This document shows, piece by piece, positions 8,014-18,753 of a stretch of DNA of 64,000 nt. A model generated the notes under the pieces. It was not told the origin of the DNA. It worked only from the letters and a program-made list of their open reading frames with translations, and made no database searches. Made by a program: the position numbers and the translations under genes. Numbering within the stretch: the first letter of the stretch is position 1; each line of letters begins with the position of its first letter. Source of the stretch: AG25 sp035518815. Lineage in GTDB: Bacteria > Gemmatimonadota > Gemmatimonadetes > Gemmatimonadales > GWC2-71-9. The DNA is taken from the NCBI GenBank assembly GCA_035518815.1, contig DATIXG010000082.1, forward strand, positions 1-64,000. The letters are read 5' to 3'.

Positions 8014-9319
8014 GTCGCTCCGGGGCCTGATGGGTGTCCTGCTCGTGGCAACGCTGCCGGCCACGTCACTCGACGCGCAACGTCTGTCCGCGACGGACCG
8101 CGCCGAGCTGGTCGCGCGGCTGTGGAGCGAGGCCCGTTACAACTTTGCCGCCTGGGACCATGTCCGCGCGGACTGGGACTCGGCGCTCGGCGCCACGCTG
8201 CGAGCGGCCGCGCAGCCGCAAACGGACTTTGCGTTCTGGCGCCGGCTGCGCCGCCTCGCGGCGCTCCTGGGCGACGTGCAGATCGCGGTCGTCCCGCCGG
8301 CGGCGCTGCGCTCACGGCTCGCGCGCCCGCCGCTCGCGCTGACCAGCGTCGAGCAGCGTCCCCTGCTCGTGGACTACGCCGAAAACGACGAGATGCGGGT
8401 CGCCCGGCCCGAGCGCCTGGCCGAAATCGTGGCCGTTCAGGGAATCCGTGCCGAAGACTGGATCCGTGACTCGATCCTGCCGGAAGTCGGCGGCGCGAGA
8501 CCGACCATCCGGTGGCAACGCGCCGTGGCCGATATGCTGGCCGGCGAGCGCGGTACGTCGCTCCATCTGATTCTCAAACTTCCAGGCGGGGAAGAGCGCG
8601 GCATGAGCGTCACCCGCAGCGTGTCGCTCAATGACCGCTGGCCGCTCGACGGCACTCCGCTCGACGTCGATACACTGCCTGACGGGGTGGTCGTGGTGCA
8701 TGTGCGCTCGTTCGGCACGAGGGACGTCGTCGAGCAATTCGATCGCGCGTTCCCCACATTCACCGGCCTCAAGGGCCTGATCCTCGACCTCCGGCGCGCC
8801 ACTGGAGGCCGCACCGCGCAGGCCTATGAGATCCTCGCGCGCCTCACTGCCCAGCCGTTCTCCGGAGTCCTGCAACGGACCCCTATCTATCGACCCGCTG
8901 TCCCCGCGGTCAGCGGGCAACCCACGGAGCCGGGGATATCGTGGGACGCCTTTCCGATCGATACGGTGCCGCCCAGGCGCGACCGCCCCAGCTACGGCGG
9001 GCCCATCGCCGTGCTGAGCTCCGAGGCAACCCTCGGCGCCGCGGAGGATTTCCTCATCGCCTTCCGCAACACCGGAAGGGGCGTGATCATCGGGGACACG
9101 TCCGCGGGAAGTCCCGGAGAGGTATTGGAGCGTCCGTTGATCAAGGACTGGATGCTGCGGCTCCCGGTGGTGCGCGAGGCCTTTCCCGACGGCACCGACG
9201 TCACCGGCGCGGGCGTGGCGCCCGAGCTGCCCGTCGAGGAGCGCGTGGACGATCTGCTGGCCGGGCGCGATGCGGCGCTCGAGCGGGCGCGGAGCTATCT
9301 GGCGGTGCAGCGAGACTGA
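8012..9319 (+). CDS. S41 (C-terminal processing) peptidase-like secreted protein, probably inactive
   Basis: A 435-residue protein with a signal peptide ending S-L-D-A-Q (ATG 8012; ATG 8030 is a shorter alternative). The C-terminal half has the S41 fold signature: 'GLILDLRRATGG', a 'GPIAVLSSEATLGAAEDFL' segment, then 'GRGVIIGDTSAGSPGE'. In active members the residue before A-A-E is the nucleophilic serine (S-A-A-E); here it is Gly342. No conserved lysine is visible after I-G-D-T-S-A-G. It may therefore be a binding protein rather than a protease. The N-terminal 150 residues match the helical tail-protease prodomain only weakly. Confidence 0.7.
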   Translation: MSLRGLMGVLLVATLPATSLDAQRLSATDRAELVARLWSEARYNFAAWDHVRADWDSALGATLRAAAQPQTDFAFWRRLRRLAALLGDVQIAVVPPAALRSRLARPPLALTSVEQRPLLVDYAENDEMRVARPERLAEIVAVQGIRAEDWIRDSILPEVGGARPTIRWQRAVADMLAGERGTSLHLILKLPGGEERGMSVTRSVSLNDRWPLDGTPLDVDTLPDGVVVVHVRSFGTRDVVEQFDRAFPTFTGLKGLILDLRRATGGRTAQAYEILARLTAQPFSGVLQRTPIYRPAVPAVSGQPTEPGISWDAFPIDTVPPRRDRPSYGGPIAVLSSEATLGAAEDFLIAFRNTGRGVIIGDTSAGSPGEVLERPLIKDWMLRLPVVREAFPDGTDVTGAGVAPELPVEERVDDLLAGRDAALERARSYLAVQRD

Positions 9320-9334
9320 GCCCGCGCCGTCAGG

Positions 9335-10468
9335 CTAGTGTCCGTAGGCGATTCTCCAGATGCGCCCGCCCAGATCGTCGCTCACGAGCAACGCGCCGTC
9401 CGCCGCCATCACCACGCTCACCGGCCGTCCCCATCGCGACCCGTTGCCGAGCTGCCATCCCGTCACGAAGTCCTCGACGCTCGCCGGGCGCCCGCTTTGC
9501 ACCCGCACCCGCACCAGCTTGGCCCCGGTCGGCGTGGAGCGATCCCACGACCCGTGGTAGGTCATGAACGCGTCGCCGTGGTACTCGCTCGGGAACATGG
9601 AGCCCGTGTAGAAGGCGAGCCCGAGCGGCGCCGAATGCGCCTGGACGGTGAGGGCGGGCGGCTCGACCGCGGAGCAATCGGCTCCAGGAGCGAAATCGGC
9701 GTTCGCCTTCCCGGGCAGGTAGCACTGCGGCCATCCGTACCATTTCCCGTCCTTCAGGATGTTCACGTGCTCGGGGGGAATGTCGTCACCCAGTCCGTCG
9801 CGGTCGTTGTTGTTGGCCCACAGCTCGCCGGTGGTCGGGTTGAAGGCGAGACCGACAGAGTTACGGAGCCCGGTCGCGAACGAGTGGGCGCCCGAGCCGT
9901 CCAGGTTGTAGCGCGTGACTGCGGCTCGCGGCCGGGCATCGCTGCAAACGTTGCAGGACGATCCGACGGCGACGTAGAGGAGATTGTCGGGGCCGAACGC
10001 GAACGTGCGGGTGGTGTGGTTTCCGCCGCCCGGCAGGCCGGCGACCACGGTCACGGGAGTCGCGGTACCCGGGTCGAGCCGCTTGACCGTCGTCTCCTCG
10101 GAGAAGTACAGCGTGTCTCCCCGGAAGGCGATGCCGGAGGGGTCGTTCAGGCCGGTGAGCACCGACACGGACGACTCGGCGGTGCCGTCCGCGTTCGCAT
10201 CGACGAAGCGGACGATCGTCCCGGACCCGGACAGCGTCGCGTATACGACCCCTCCCGGGCCGACCGCCAGGAAGCGTACGCCTCCCACTCCCTGCGCGAA
10301 GATGTTCACCGTGAACCCCTTCTGCACGTACAGCTGGTGCCCTGCGACGCTGACGGTATCGGGCGGGCCCGGCCGGATGCTCGCGTCCCCGGGCGAGCTG
10401 CACGCGATCGCGCCTGCGAGCAGAATGGTCATGGCGGTCGCGCCAACGGCGCGCGCGTCAGCGAACAT
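9335..10468 (-). CDS. Sorbosone/glucose dehydrogenase-like beta-propeller lipoprotein
   Basis: A 377-residue predicted lipoprotein (A-I-A-C lipobox at about 19-23). It has the six-bladed PQQ sugar-dehydrogenase style propeller: 'GGNHTTRTFAFGPDNLLYV', 'GLRNSVGLAFNPTTGELW', 'NNDRDGLGDDIPPEHVN', 'GWPQCY', and 'HGSWDRSTPTGAKLVRV'. These match soluble quinoprotein glucose/sorbosone dehydrogenases. The start at 10468 overlaps the E1-alpha gene by 11 nt; ATG 10432 would remove the overlap and still leave a short signal peptide. Probable role: periplasmic PQQ-dependent sugar or aldose oxidation. No PQQ biosynthesis gene is present here. Confidence 0.8.
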   Translation of the reverse strand: MFADARAVGATAMTILLAGAIACSSPGDASIRPGPPDTVSVAGHQLYVQKGFTVNIFAQGVGGVRFLAVGPGGVVYATLSGSGTIVRFVDANADGTAESSVSVLTGLNDPSGIAFRGDTLYFSEETTVKRLDPGTATPVTVVAGLPGGGNHTTRTFAFGPDNLLYVAVGSSCNVCSDARPRAAVTRYNLDGSGAHSFATGLRNSVGLAFNPTTGELWANNNDRDGLGDDIPPEHVNILKDGKWYGWPQCYLPGKANADFAPGADCSAVEPPALTVQAHSAPLGLAFYTGSMFPSEYHGDAFMTYHGSWDRSTPTGAKLVRVRVQSGRPASVEDFVTGWQLGNGSRWGRPVSVVMAADGALLVSDDLGGRIWRIAYGH

Positions 10469-11543
10469 AGACGTCGCCCAACGCCGACGCGCCCGCGGGG
10501 GCGGGATTCCGGCTCGCGAGGGCGGTCGCGGCGCCCTCTTCGATCTCCGCGGTCACCATGGCTTCGACCTCCTCCAATTCTGCCGGCGATCGGCCATCTT
10601 CCTTCAGGTACTCTTCGTACAATCCGACGGGGTCGCGCGTTCCCCAGGCCTTGAAGAGCTCGTGAGGGATCGTGGCACGTGCTTCGGCTTCATCGTGCGT
10701 GGCGTGGCCGCCCATCCGGAACGTTTCAGCCGTAAGCATCACAGGACCTTCGCCGCGCCGGCAGCGCTCCACCGCCAGTGCGGTTGCGGCGTAGGCGTCC
10801 AGCACGTTGTTACCGTCGAACGCGGCTCCCCACATCCCGTAGCTCGCGGGCCAGTCGCGAAAATCCGGCGGCAGATGATGCTGCTCGAGCCGTGTCCCGA
10901 GGGCGACCTGGTTGTTCTGGATGATGAAGACCGCGGGAAGCCGTTGCACGGCCGCGAAGTTCGTCCCCTCGTGCGCGGCCGCGGTCTTGGTCGAGCCATC
11001 GCCTACCCATGTCAGCGCGACGCGCGGCTCGCCCCGCACCTTGAATGCGAGCGCGATGCCGGCGATCACGGGCACCATGTCGCCCACGTGGGAGACGGGC
11101 TGGAGGACGCCCGCGGTGAGGTCGCCGGCGTGGAGGTCGCGCCCGCGTGAGGGCCCGTCGGCCGTGCCGAGGTAGGTGCGAAAGACGTCGGCGAGGGGCA
11201 TGCCGAGCTCCGCGCAGGCCGCGGCATTGCGGATCATGGGCGCCGCCACGTCGCGGCCGCGCGCGAGGGCGTGGACGGGCCCGACGGTCGCGGCTTCTTC
11301 CCCCGTGGCGAGCCATGCCTTCGAGAGAATTCCGGCGCGCACCCAACGTTTGAGCTGAATGTCGAGCAGACGGGCGCGAAGCAGGCCCCCATAGAGGGCG
11401 AGCCTGGCGGCGTTCGGCAGCCGCGAGACGATCGCGGCGCGCTCGGCGTTCCCCTCGAGCGTGGCGCGGAATGCGCGCACGAGGTCGGGGGTGGGCACCC
11501 ACGTGACGTATTCGGGGGGGTCGAACGCCGCGAAACGCCGCAT
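10458..11543 (-). CDS. Thiamine-diphosphate-dependent dehydrogenase E1 component, alpha subunit
   Basis: A 361-residue E1-alpha of the pyruvate/branched-chain 2-oxoacid dehydrogenase type. The ThDP motif G-D-G-S ... N-N is visible as 'WVGDGSTKTAAAHEGTNFA' followed about 17 residues later by 'IIQNNQVAL'. The phosphorylation-loop region reads 'TFRMGGHATHDEAE', with the usual R-x-G-G-H-x(x)-x-D pattern. Alpha subunits normally pair with a beta subunit encoded next door; here the neighbours are a quinoprotein and a kinase, so the partner gene is elsewhere. The 2-oxoacid substrate cannot be assigned from this alone. Confidence 0.85.
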   Translation of the reverse strand: MRRFAAFDPPEYVTWVPTPDLVRAFRATLEGNAERAAIVSRLPNAARLALYGGLLRARLLDIQLKRWVRAGILSKAWLATGEEAATVGPVHALARGRDVAAPMIRNAAACAELGMPLADVFRTYLGTADGPSRGRDLHAGDLTAGVLQPVSHVGDMVPVIAGIALAFKVRGEPRVALTWVGDGSTKTAAAHEGTNFAAVQRLPAVFIIQNNQVALGTRLEQHHLPPDFRDWPASYGMWGAAFDGNNVLDAYAATALAVERCRRGEGPVMLTAETFRMGGHATHDEAEARATIPHELFKAWGTRDPVGLYEEYLKEDGRSPAELEEVEAMVTAEIEEGAATALASRNPAPAGASALGDVYVR

Positions 11544-11570
11544 GGCTCTACGGCGCGGCCGCCGCGATCC

Positions 11571-12683
11571 TCACCGGAGCTTGTCCTTGATTTTGCCCAG
11601 GACGCCGCCCGACGAGGACGGGGCCTCGAGAGCCGCGGCGAACTCGAGCGCCGTCGCGTAGCGCGCGTCGGGGCTCGCCTCCATGGCGCGGGCGAGGGCC
11701 TTCTCGAGCCACGCAGGCGCGTCGGGCCGCAGCTGGCGCAAGGCCATGGGTTGTCCGCGGAGCCGCGCGATCATCATGTCCTGCGCGTTACGCCCCTCGA
11801 AGGGCAGCTTCCCTGAGAACATCTCGAACGCCACGATCCCCAGGGCATAGATGTCCGAGCGTCCATCGAGCGGCTTGCCGCGAATTTGCTCGGGGCTCAT
11901 GAACTCCGGGGTCCCCAGAATGATCCCGGTCGCCGTGAGCTTCTGCAGCGCGGCATCGGCCCGGCGCTGCTTGGCCAAGCCGAAGTCCATGACGACCGCC
12001 CGCTCCCCCTTCGACCCCTCGGCCACGAGCATGACGTTCTCTGGCTTCAAGTCCCGGTGAACGATCTGCAGCTCGTGCGCGTGATGGAGACCGGCGCATA
12101 CCTGGCGCAGGATGTCGACGCCCGTGGCCACGTCCATGGGTCCGCCCTGCACCTCGCGATCGGACAACAGCTGCCCCTTGAGGAACGGCATGACGAGATA
12201 GATGAGGCCGTCCTCGGACTCTCCCAGGCGGAAGATCCGGCAGACGTTGGGATGGTCGAGGCGTTGGGCGACGCCGGCCTCGCGCCGCAGGCGCTCGACC
12301 GAGCTCTTGTCGGTCGCCAGCTTCGGTGCGAGGACCTTGATCGCCACTTCCTCCCCGGTGCGCACCTCGCGCGCGAGATAGACGTAGGACATGCCGCCTT
12401 CGCCCAGCTTTCTCACCACCTGATAGCGGGCGTCGAGCAGCTGTCCCATGAGGGTGGACGCGCGCTCGAGCGCGCGGGCGGGAGCCTGGGGCCGGGGCGC
12501 CGGTGCGGTCGGCGACGCGGCGGGCGCGGCTGACGAGGCAGGCGGCTTGCGCGCTCCCGTTCCCGACCGCCGCGCCCCGCCCGAGCTCGATTGCGCCTCG
12601 ACGAGCATGCTCCCGTCCTTGGCGCAGAACCGGGCGCCCTCGGCGTAGACGACGCCGCAGCGGGGGCAGCGGCGCTCGCTCAC
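11571..12683 (-). CDS. Zinc-ribbon Ser/Thr protein kinase (Pkn type)
   Basis: A 370-residue protein starting at GTG 12683, whose GTGA overlaps the stop of the diguanylate cyclase gene. Residues 6-24 form a short zinc-ribbon-like knuckle (C6-x2-C9 ... C20-A-K-D; the fourth ligand is Asp). A Pro/Ala-rich linker leads to a complete Hanks-type kinase at about 90-350: glycine loop 'LGEGGMSYVYLA', V-A-I-K, catalytic H-R-D-L-K-P-E-N, D-F-G, and S-P-E-Q in the activation segment. There is no transmembrane helix, so it is cytoplasmic. Coupling to a response-regulator diguanylate cyclase suggests shared signalling. Confidence 0.9.
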   Translation of the reverse strand: MSERRCPRCGVVYAEGARFCAKDGSMLVEAQSSSGGARRSGTGARKPPASSAAPAASPTAPAPRPQAPARALERASTLMGQLLDARYQVVRKLGEGGMSYVYLAREVRTGEEVAIKVLAPKLATDKSSVERLRREAGVAQRLDHPNVCRIFRLGESEDGLIYLVMPFLKGQLLSDREVQGGPMDVATGVDILRQVCAGLHHAHELQIVHRDLKPENVMLVAEGSKGERAVVMDFGLAKQRRADAALQKLTATGIILGTPEFMSPEQIRGKPLDGRSDIYALGIVAFEMFSGKLPFEGRNAQDMMIARLRGQPMALRQLRPDAPAWLEKALARAMEASPDARYATALEFAAALEAPSSSGGVLGKIKDKLR

Positions 12684-14119
12684 TGGCGCACCCGGTTGCG
12701 CCCTTCGTTCTTGGCGCGATAGAGCGCCTGGTCGGCGAGGGCGACGAAGGTATCGGCGCCCGCGATGCGCTCGTCGGGGAACGCCGCGAGGCCAATGCTC
12801 ACGGTCCGGCGCAACGGGTCGTCCCCGGGATCGGCGAAGTCGTGGGTCTCGATCAAACGGCGCAGCCGTTCCCCGAAGATGGCGGCGCCGTGCAGCGCCG
12901 TCTCGGGCATCACGATCACGAACTCCTCCCCGCCGTAGCGGGCGACCAGATCCACGGACCGCGCGGCCCGCCGCAGCAGCTCCCCCACCTGCCGCAGCAC
13001 GGAGTCGCCCGCGATGTGGCCGCGGGTGTCGTTCACCTCCTTGAAGTGATCGAGGTCGGCCAGGAGGATGGTGATCGCGAGGCTGTAGCGGCGCGCGCGG
13101 TCCAGCTCCTCTTCCAGCTTCTCCGCGAGCGCGCGCCGGTTCAGGCATCCGGTGAGCGCATCGGTGTTGGCGAGTTTCTCGAGGCGCTTCTTGTCGGAGA
13201 CGGCAGTCTCGAAGTCGTACGCCTTGTCGATCGCCGCGACCGCGGTGCGGATCACCGTGTCGGCGAACTGCGCGTCGGCGCGCGTGAGCGGCGGGTCCTC
13301 GCCCGTGGTGCGCAGGAAGAAGACGCCCACCTGCTGCTCCTTCATCGAGAACGGCAGCGCCACCGCGGAGCGGGTGGGCACGCTGATGCCCTCCCGCGTC
13401 CAGCGCTGCCGCTCCTCGGTGTACATCTCATCGGTGGCGGCGTTCTCGACGAGAATCGGACGCGCCTCCGCGAGCGCGCGCTGGATTTCCGGATAGCGCG
13501 CGAGCTCGATGGGCAGGTTGCGCAGCATCGGGTTCTCGTACGCGGCGACCACGACGCCCGTGGAATCGCCCGGCCGGGCGAGTACGAGCGAGCACTTGGA
13601 GATCTGGAGCACACGCGCGATGCGCCGCACCAGGATGTTGTAGATCTCGTCCGGCTTGAGGGAGTCCGTGACCTCCTGCAGGATGTCCACGATGGCGGCG
13701 CGGCTCTGCGCCTCCTCCCGCGCCTGGCCGAGCTCCTGGGCGGAGCGCAGGTGCGCTTTGACCCGGGCCAGGAGCTCGCGGACGCGGAATGGCTTGGGGA
13801 TGAAGTCCGCGGCACCGAGGCCCAGGGCGCGCACCGTCGCTTCCTCGGGCGGCATGGAGGAGATCATCAGGACGGGCAGGTCGCGGAAGCGGTCGTCGGC
13901 TTTGAGGCGCTGGAGGAGCTGCAGCCCGTCCGTCTTGGGCATCATGATGTCGAGCAGGAGCAGGTTGGGGCGCTGCTCTTCGATCGCGCTCACGAGGTTC
14001 TCGCCGCCGGGCGCGGCGATGACTTCGTAGCCGTTCTCCTTGAGAATCCACGTCAGCGTGCGGACGAGGGACTGATCGTCGTCGGCAACGAGGATCTTGG
14101 GCGTGGCGCCCTCGCTCAT
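12680..14119 (-). CDS. Response regulator with GAF-like and GGDEF (diguanylate cyclase) domains
   Basis: A 479-residue signalling protein. Residues 8-125 are a receiver domain (acidic D13-D14-D15, phosphoacceptor D57 in L-L-D-I-M-M-P, Lys109). A GAF-like region lies at about 140-300. The C-terminal GGDEF domain has an intact active site G396-G-E-E-F400 and an upstream R387-S-V-D390 inhibitory I-site, so it should make cyclic di-GMP and be subject to product feedback. The stop overlaps the kinase start. No cognate histidine kinase is adjacent; the one at 60355 is far away. Confidence 0.92.
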   Translation of the reverse strand: MSEGATPKILVADDDQSLVRTLTWILKENGYEVIAAPGGENLVSAIEEQRPNLLLLDIMMPKTDGLQLLQRLKADDRFRDLPVLMISSMPPEEATVRALGLGAADFIPKPFRVRELLARVKAHLRSAQELGQAREEAQSRAAIVDILQEVTDSLKPDEIYNILVRRIARVLQISKCSLVLARPGDSTGVVVAAYENPMLRNLPIELARYPEIQRALAEARPILVENAATDEMYTEERQRWTREGISVPTRSAVALPFSMKEQQVGVFFLRTTGEDPPLTRADAQFADTVIRTAVAAIDKAYDFETAVSDKKRLEKLANTDALTGCLNRRALAEKLEEELDRARRYSLAITILLADLDHFKEVNDTRGHIAGDSVLRQVGELLRRAARSVDLVARYGGEEFVIVMPETALHGAAIFGERLRRLIETHDFADPGDDPLRRTVSIGLAAFPDERIAGADTFVALADQALYRAKNEGRNRVRQ

Positions 14120-14123
14120 GCTC

Positions 14124-15053
14124 TCAGTCCTCGAGCAGAGAGGGGTCCACGTTGCCGCCGCTCACGACCACCACGGCGGGCGCGGCCGGCCGCACGGCGC
14201 CCGAACGAACGGCGGCGGTGGTCGCGGCACCGGACGGCTCGACGGCAAGGCGACAGTCGCGCCAGAGGAAGTGCATCGCCTCGCGGATGCTGGCATCCTC
14301 GACGAGCACGATGCCCGCGACGCGGGACCGGCGACGATTGAGCTCGGCAAACGGGACCGCGCCGACCGAGAGCGTGATCAGACCGTCGGCGATGCTCGCG
14401 GTGCGGTCGAGCCGCTCCGGCCGCCCGGCCGCGAGCGACCGCTGGAGCTTGGGTGCGCCGGTCGGCTCCACGCCCCAGACCCGCGCGGCGCTGCCTGCGG
14501 CCTCGAGCCCCACCACCACCCCGGCGATCAAACCGCCGCCGCCCACCGGGACCACCACGGACGCCACGTCAGGGAGTTGCTCCGCGATCTCGAGTCCGAG
14601 CGTCGCCTGGCCCTCCACGATATCCGGATGGTCGAACGGCGAGATGATCGTCAGGCCCTCGCGCTTGGCGATCTGCTCCGCCTTCTGCTGTCGGTCTTCC
14701 GACGTACGGCCCGCGAGCACGACCTCACCGCCCCATCGCTTGACGCCCGCCACCTTGACCGCCGGCGCGGTCTCGGGCATCACGATCACCGCCCGCATGC
14801 CGACGTAGCACGCGGCGTAGGCCACCGCCTGGCCGTGGTTGCCGCTCGAATACGTGATGACGCCACAGCGGCGCGCCGCCTCGGGAAGCTTCCGGATCGC
14901 GTTGTAGGCGCCACGGATCTTGAACGCGCCCATGGGCTGCAGCAGCTCGAGCTTCAAGTGAACGCCCAGTGCTTCGACGTAGTGCAGGGGAGTGCGCACG
15001 GCCACGCCGGCCAGCGCCCGGGCTGCGTCCCGCACCGCTTGCGCGTCGATCAC
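14124..15053 (-). CDS. Threonine dehydratase / serine racemase-like PLP enzyme
   Basis: A 309-residue fold-type II PLP enzyme. The Schiff-base lysine sits in F-K-I-R-G-A-Y-N, the substrate/phosphate loops are S-S-G-N-H-G-Q and V-G-G-G-G-L, and the C-terminal V-V-S-G-G-N-V-D contacts the cofactor ring. There is no C-terminal ACT domain, so it is the short, catabolic/racemase-like type rather than the allosteric biosynthetic IlvA. Likely reaction: deamination of L-Thr/L-Ser, or serine racemisation. It lies 1 nt upstream of the gyrA stop on the same strand but is probably metabolically unrelated. Confidence 0.88.
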   Translation of the reverse strand: MIDAQAVRDAARALAGVAVRTPLHYVEALGVHLKLELLQPMGAFKIRGAYNAIRKLPEAARRCGVITYSSGNHGQAVAYAACYVGMRAVIVMPETAPAVKVAGVKRWGGEVVLAGRTSEDRQQKAEQIAKREGLTIISPFDHPDIVEGQATLGLEIAEQLPDVASVVVPVGGGGLIAGVVVGLEAAGSAARVWGVEPTGAPKLQRSLAAGRPERLDRTASIADGLITLSVGAVPFAELNRRRSRVAGIVLVEDASIREAMHFLWRDCRLAVEPSGAATTAAVRSGAVRPAAPAVVVVSGGNVDPSLLED

Positions 15054-15054
15054 C

Positions 15055-17607
<2,553 letters not shown>

Positions 17608-17621
17608 GAAGACGGGTGCCG

Positions 17622-17642
17622 GGTGTCAGGTATCAGGTGTCA
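17622..17642. repeat. Heptamer tandem repeat upstream of gyrA
   Basis: Three contiguous 7-nt units GGTGTCA-GGTATCA-GGTGTCA lie 14 nt from the gyrA start codon, in the presumed 5' leader. Confidence 0.6.
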
Positions 17643-17705
17643 CCGCCGGGATGCGGCCAGCTAGGTAAGTTGAGACAAAATAACCACTTAGGCCGCAAAA
17701 CGCAA

Positions 17706-18752
17706 TCAGGAGGCGATCTCCACCACGATTTTCCCGAGCTGCTCGCCGCGCTCCAGGCGCTCGAAGCCGGCCCGGGCCTGCCCGAGCGGGAAGGTGCGGT
17801 CCAGAACGGGCCGCAGGCGGCCCTGCCCCAGCTGCCGCACCACCTCCCGGTACTCCGCGTCGTTGCCCATCGTCGATCCCATGATCGTGTACTGATGCCA
17901 GAACACCCGGCGCAGGTCCGTGACGACCTTGGGCCCGGATGTGGCACCGCAGGTGACGAGTCGTCCGCCCCTGCCGAGCGCTCGCAGCGATTCCTCCCAC
18001 GTGGCTTCGCCCACGGAGTCGATCACGACGTCTGCGCCGCGCCCAGTGGTGAGCGCGCGCACCTCCTGAGCGATGCGCCGGCTTCGGTGATTCAGGGTGA
18101 CGTCGGCGCCGAGCGAGGCGGCGGCCGCGAGCTTCGCGTCGTCCGACGACGTGACGATCACTCGCGCGCCACGGAGCTTCGCGATCCGCAATGCGGCGAG
18201 CGACACGCCGCCCCCAATGCCCCAGATGAGCACCGTTTCCCCGGCCCGGACCGCCGCTCGCGTGACGACCATGCGCCAGGCGGTGAGCGTCACGAGCGAG
18301 AACGCCGCCGCCTCCGGCCAGGTGAGAGGCGGTTCGACCGGCGGCACGAGCGCGACGTTGCGCTCGGGCACGGCGATGGACTCGGTGAGAGTCCCCGGGA
18401 GGTGTTCGCCCAACATCCGGTAGTTGGCGCAGAGCGAGTGCTCCCCGGCCCGACAGTACTCACAGGTGCCGTCGGCGATGCCGGGATTGATCATCACGCG
18501 GTCCCCCGGCTTGACGCCCGTGACACCCGGGCCGACCGCGGCCACTACCCCTGCCCCGTCGGCGCCGAGGATATGCGGGAACGTGTAGTTGCCCGGAAGG
18601 CCGCGAATGACGAAGAGGTCGAGGTGGTTGAGTGCGGCTGCCCGGAGGGCGATGCGGACGTCGCCGGGACCGAGAGGCGCATCGGGGGCGGGGAGGTCGA
18701 CGACGTGGATCTGATCGAGGCTGCCGGTCGCCCGGATAGCGCAGGCGAGCAT
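17706..18752 (-). CDS. Zinc-type medium-chain alcohol dehydrogenase / quinone oxidoreductase
   Basis: A 348-residue MDR protein. The N-terminal domain has 'AAALNHLDLFVIRG' and 'HILGADGAGVV', and a four-cysteine lobe C-E-Y-C-x5-H-S-L-C. The catalytic zinc ligands typical of ADH (C-G-x-C / G-H-E) are replaced: N-H-L-D and G-A-D-G. It therefore looks like the quinone-oxidoreductase-like branch. The Rossmann motif is 'GIGGGVSLAALRIAKL'. NADPH-linked reduction of an enone or alcohol oxidation are both possible. The start is one base after the stop of the Big_2/PD40 gene. Confidence 0.85.
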   Translation of the reverse strand: MLACAIRATGSLDQIHVVDLPAPDAPLGPGDVRIALRAAALNHLDLFVIRGLPGNYTFPHILGADGAGVVAAVGPGVTGVKPGDRVMINPGIADGTCEYCRAGEHSLCANYRMLGEHLPGTLTESIAVPERNVALVPPVEPPLTWPEAAAFSLVTLTAWRMVVTRAAVRAGETVLIWGIGGGVSLAALRIAKLRGARVIVTSSDDAKLAAAASLGADVTLNHRSRRIAQEVRALTTGRGADVVIDSVGEATWEESLRALGRGGRLVTCGATSGPKVVTDLRRVFWHQYTIMGSTMGNDAEYREVVRQLGQGRLRPVLDRTFPLGQARAGFERLERGEQLGKIVVEIAS

Positions 18753-18753
18753 G

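Noticed and set aside
9330..9743. Minus-strand 137-aa ORF near the end of the sorbosone dehydrogenase-like gene
   Set aside because: Frame-shifted shadow of that gene, not an independent protein.
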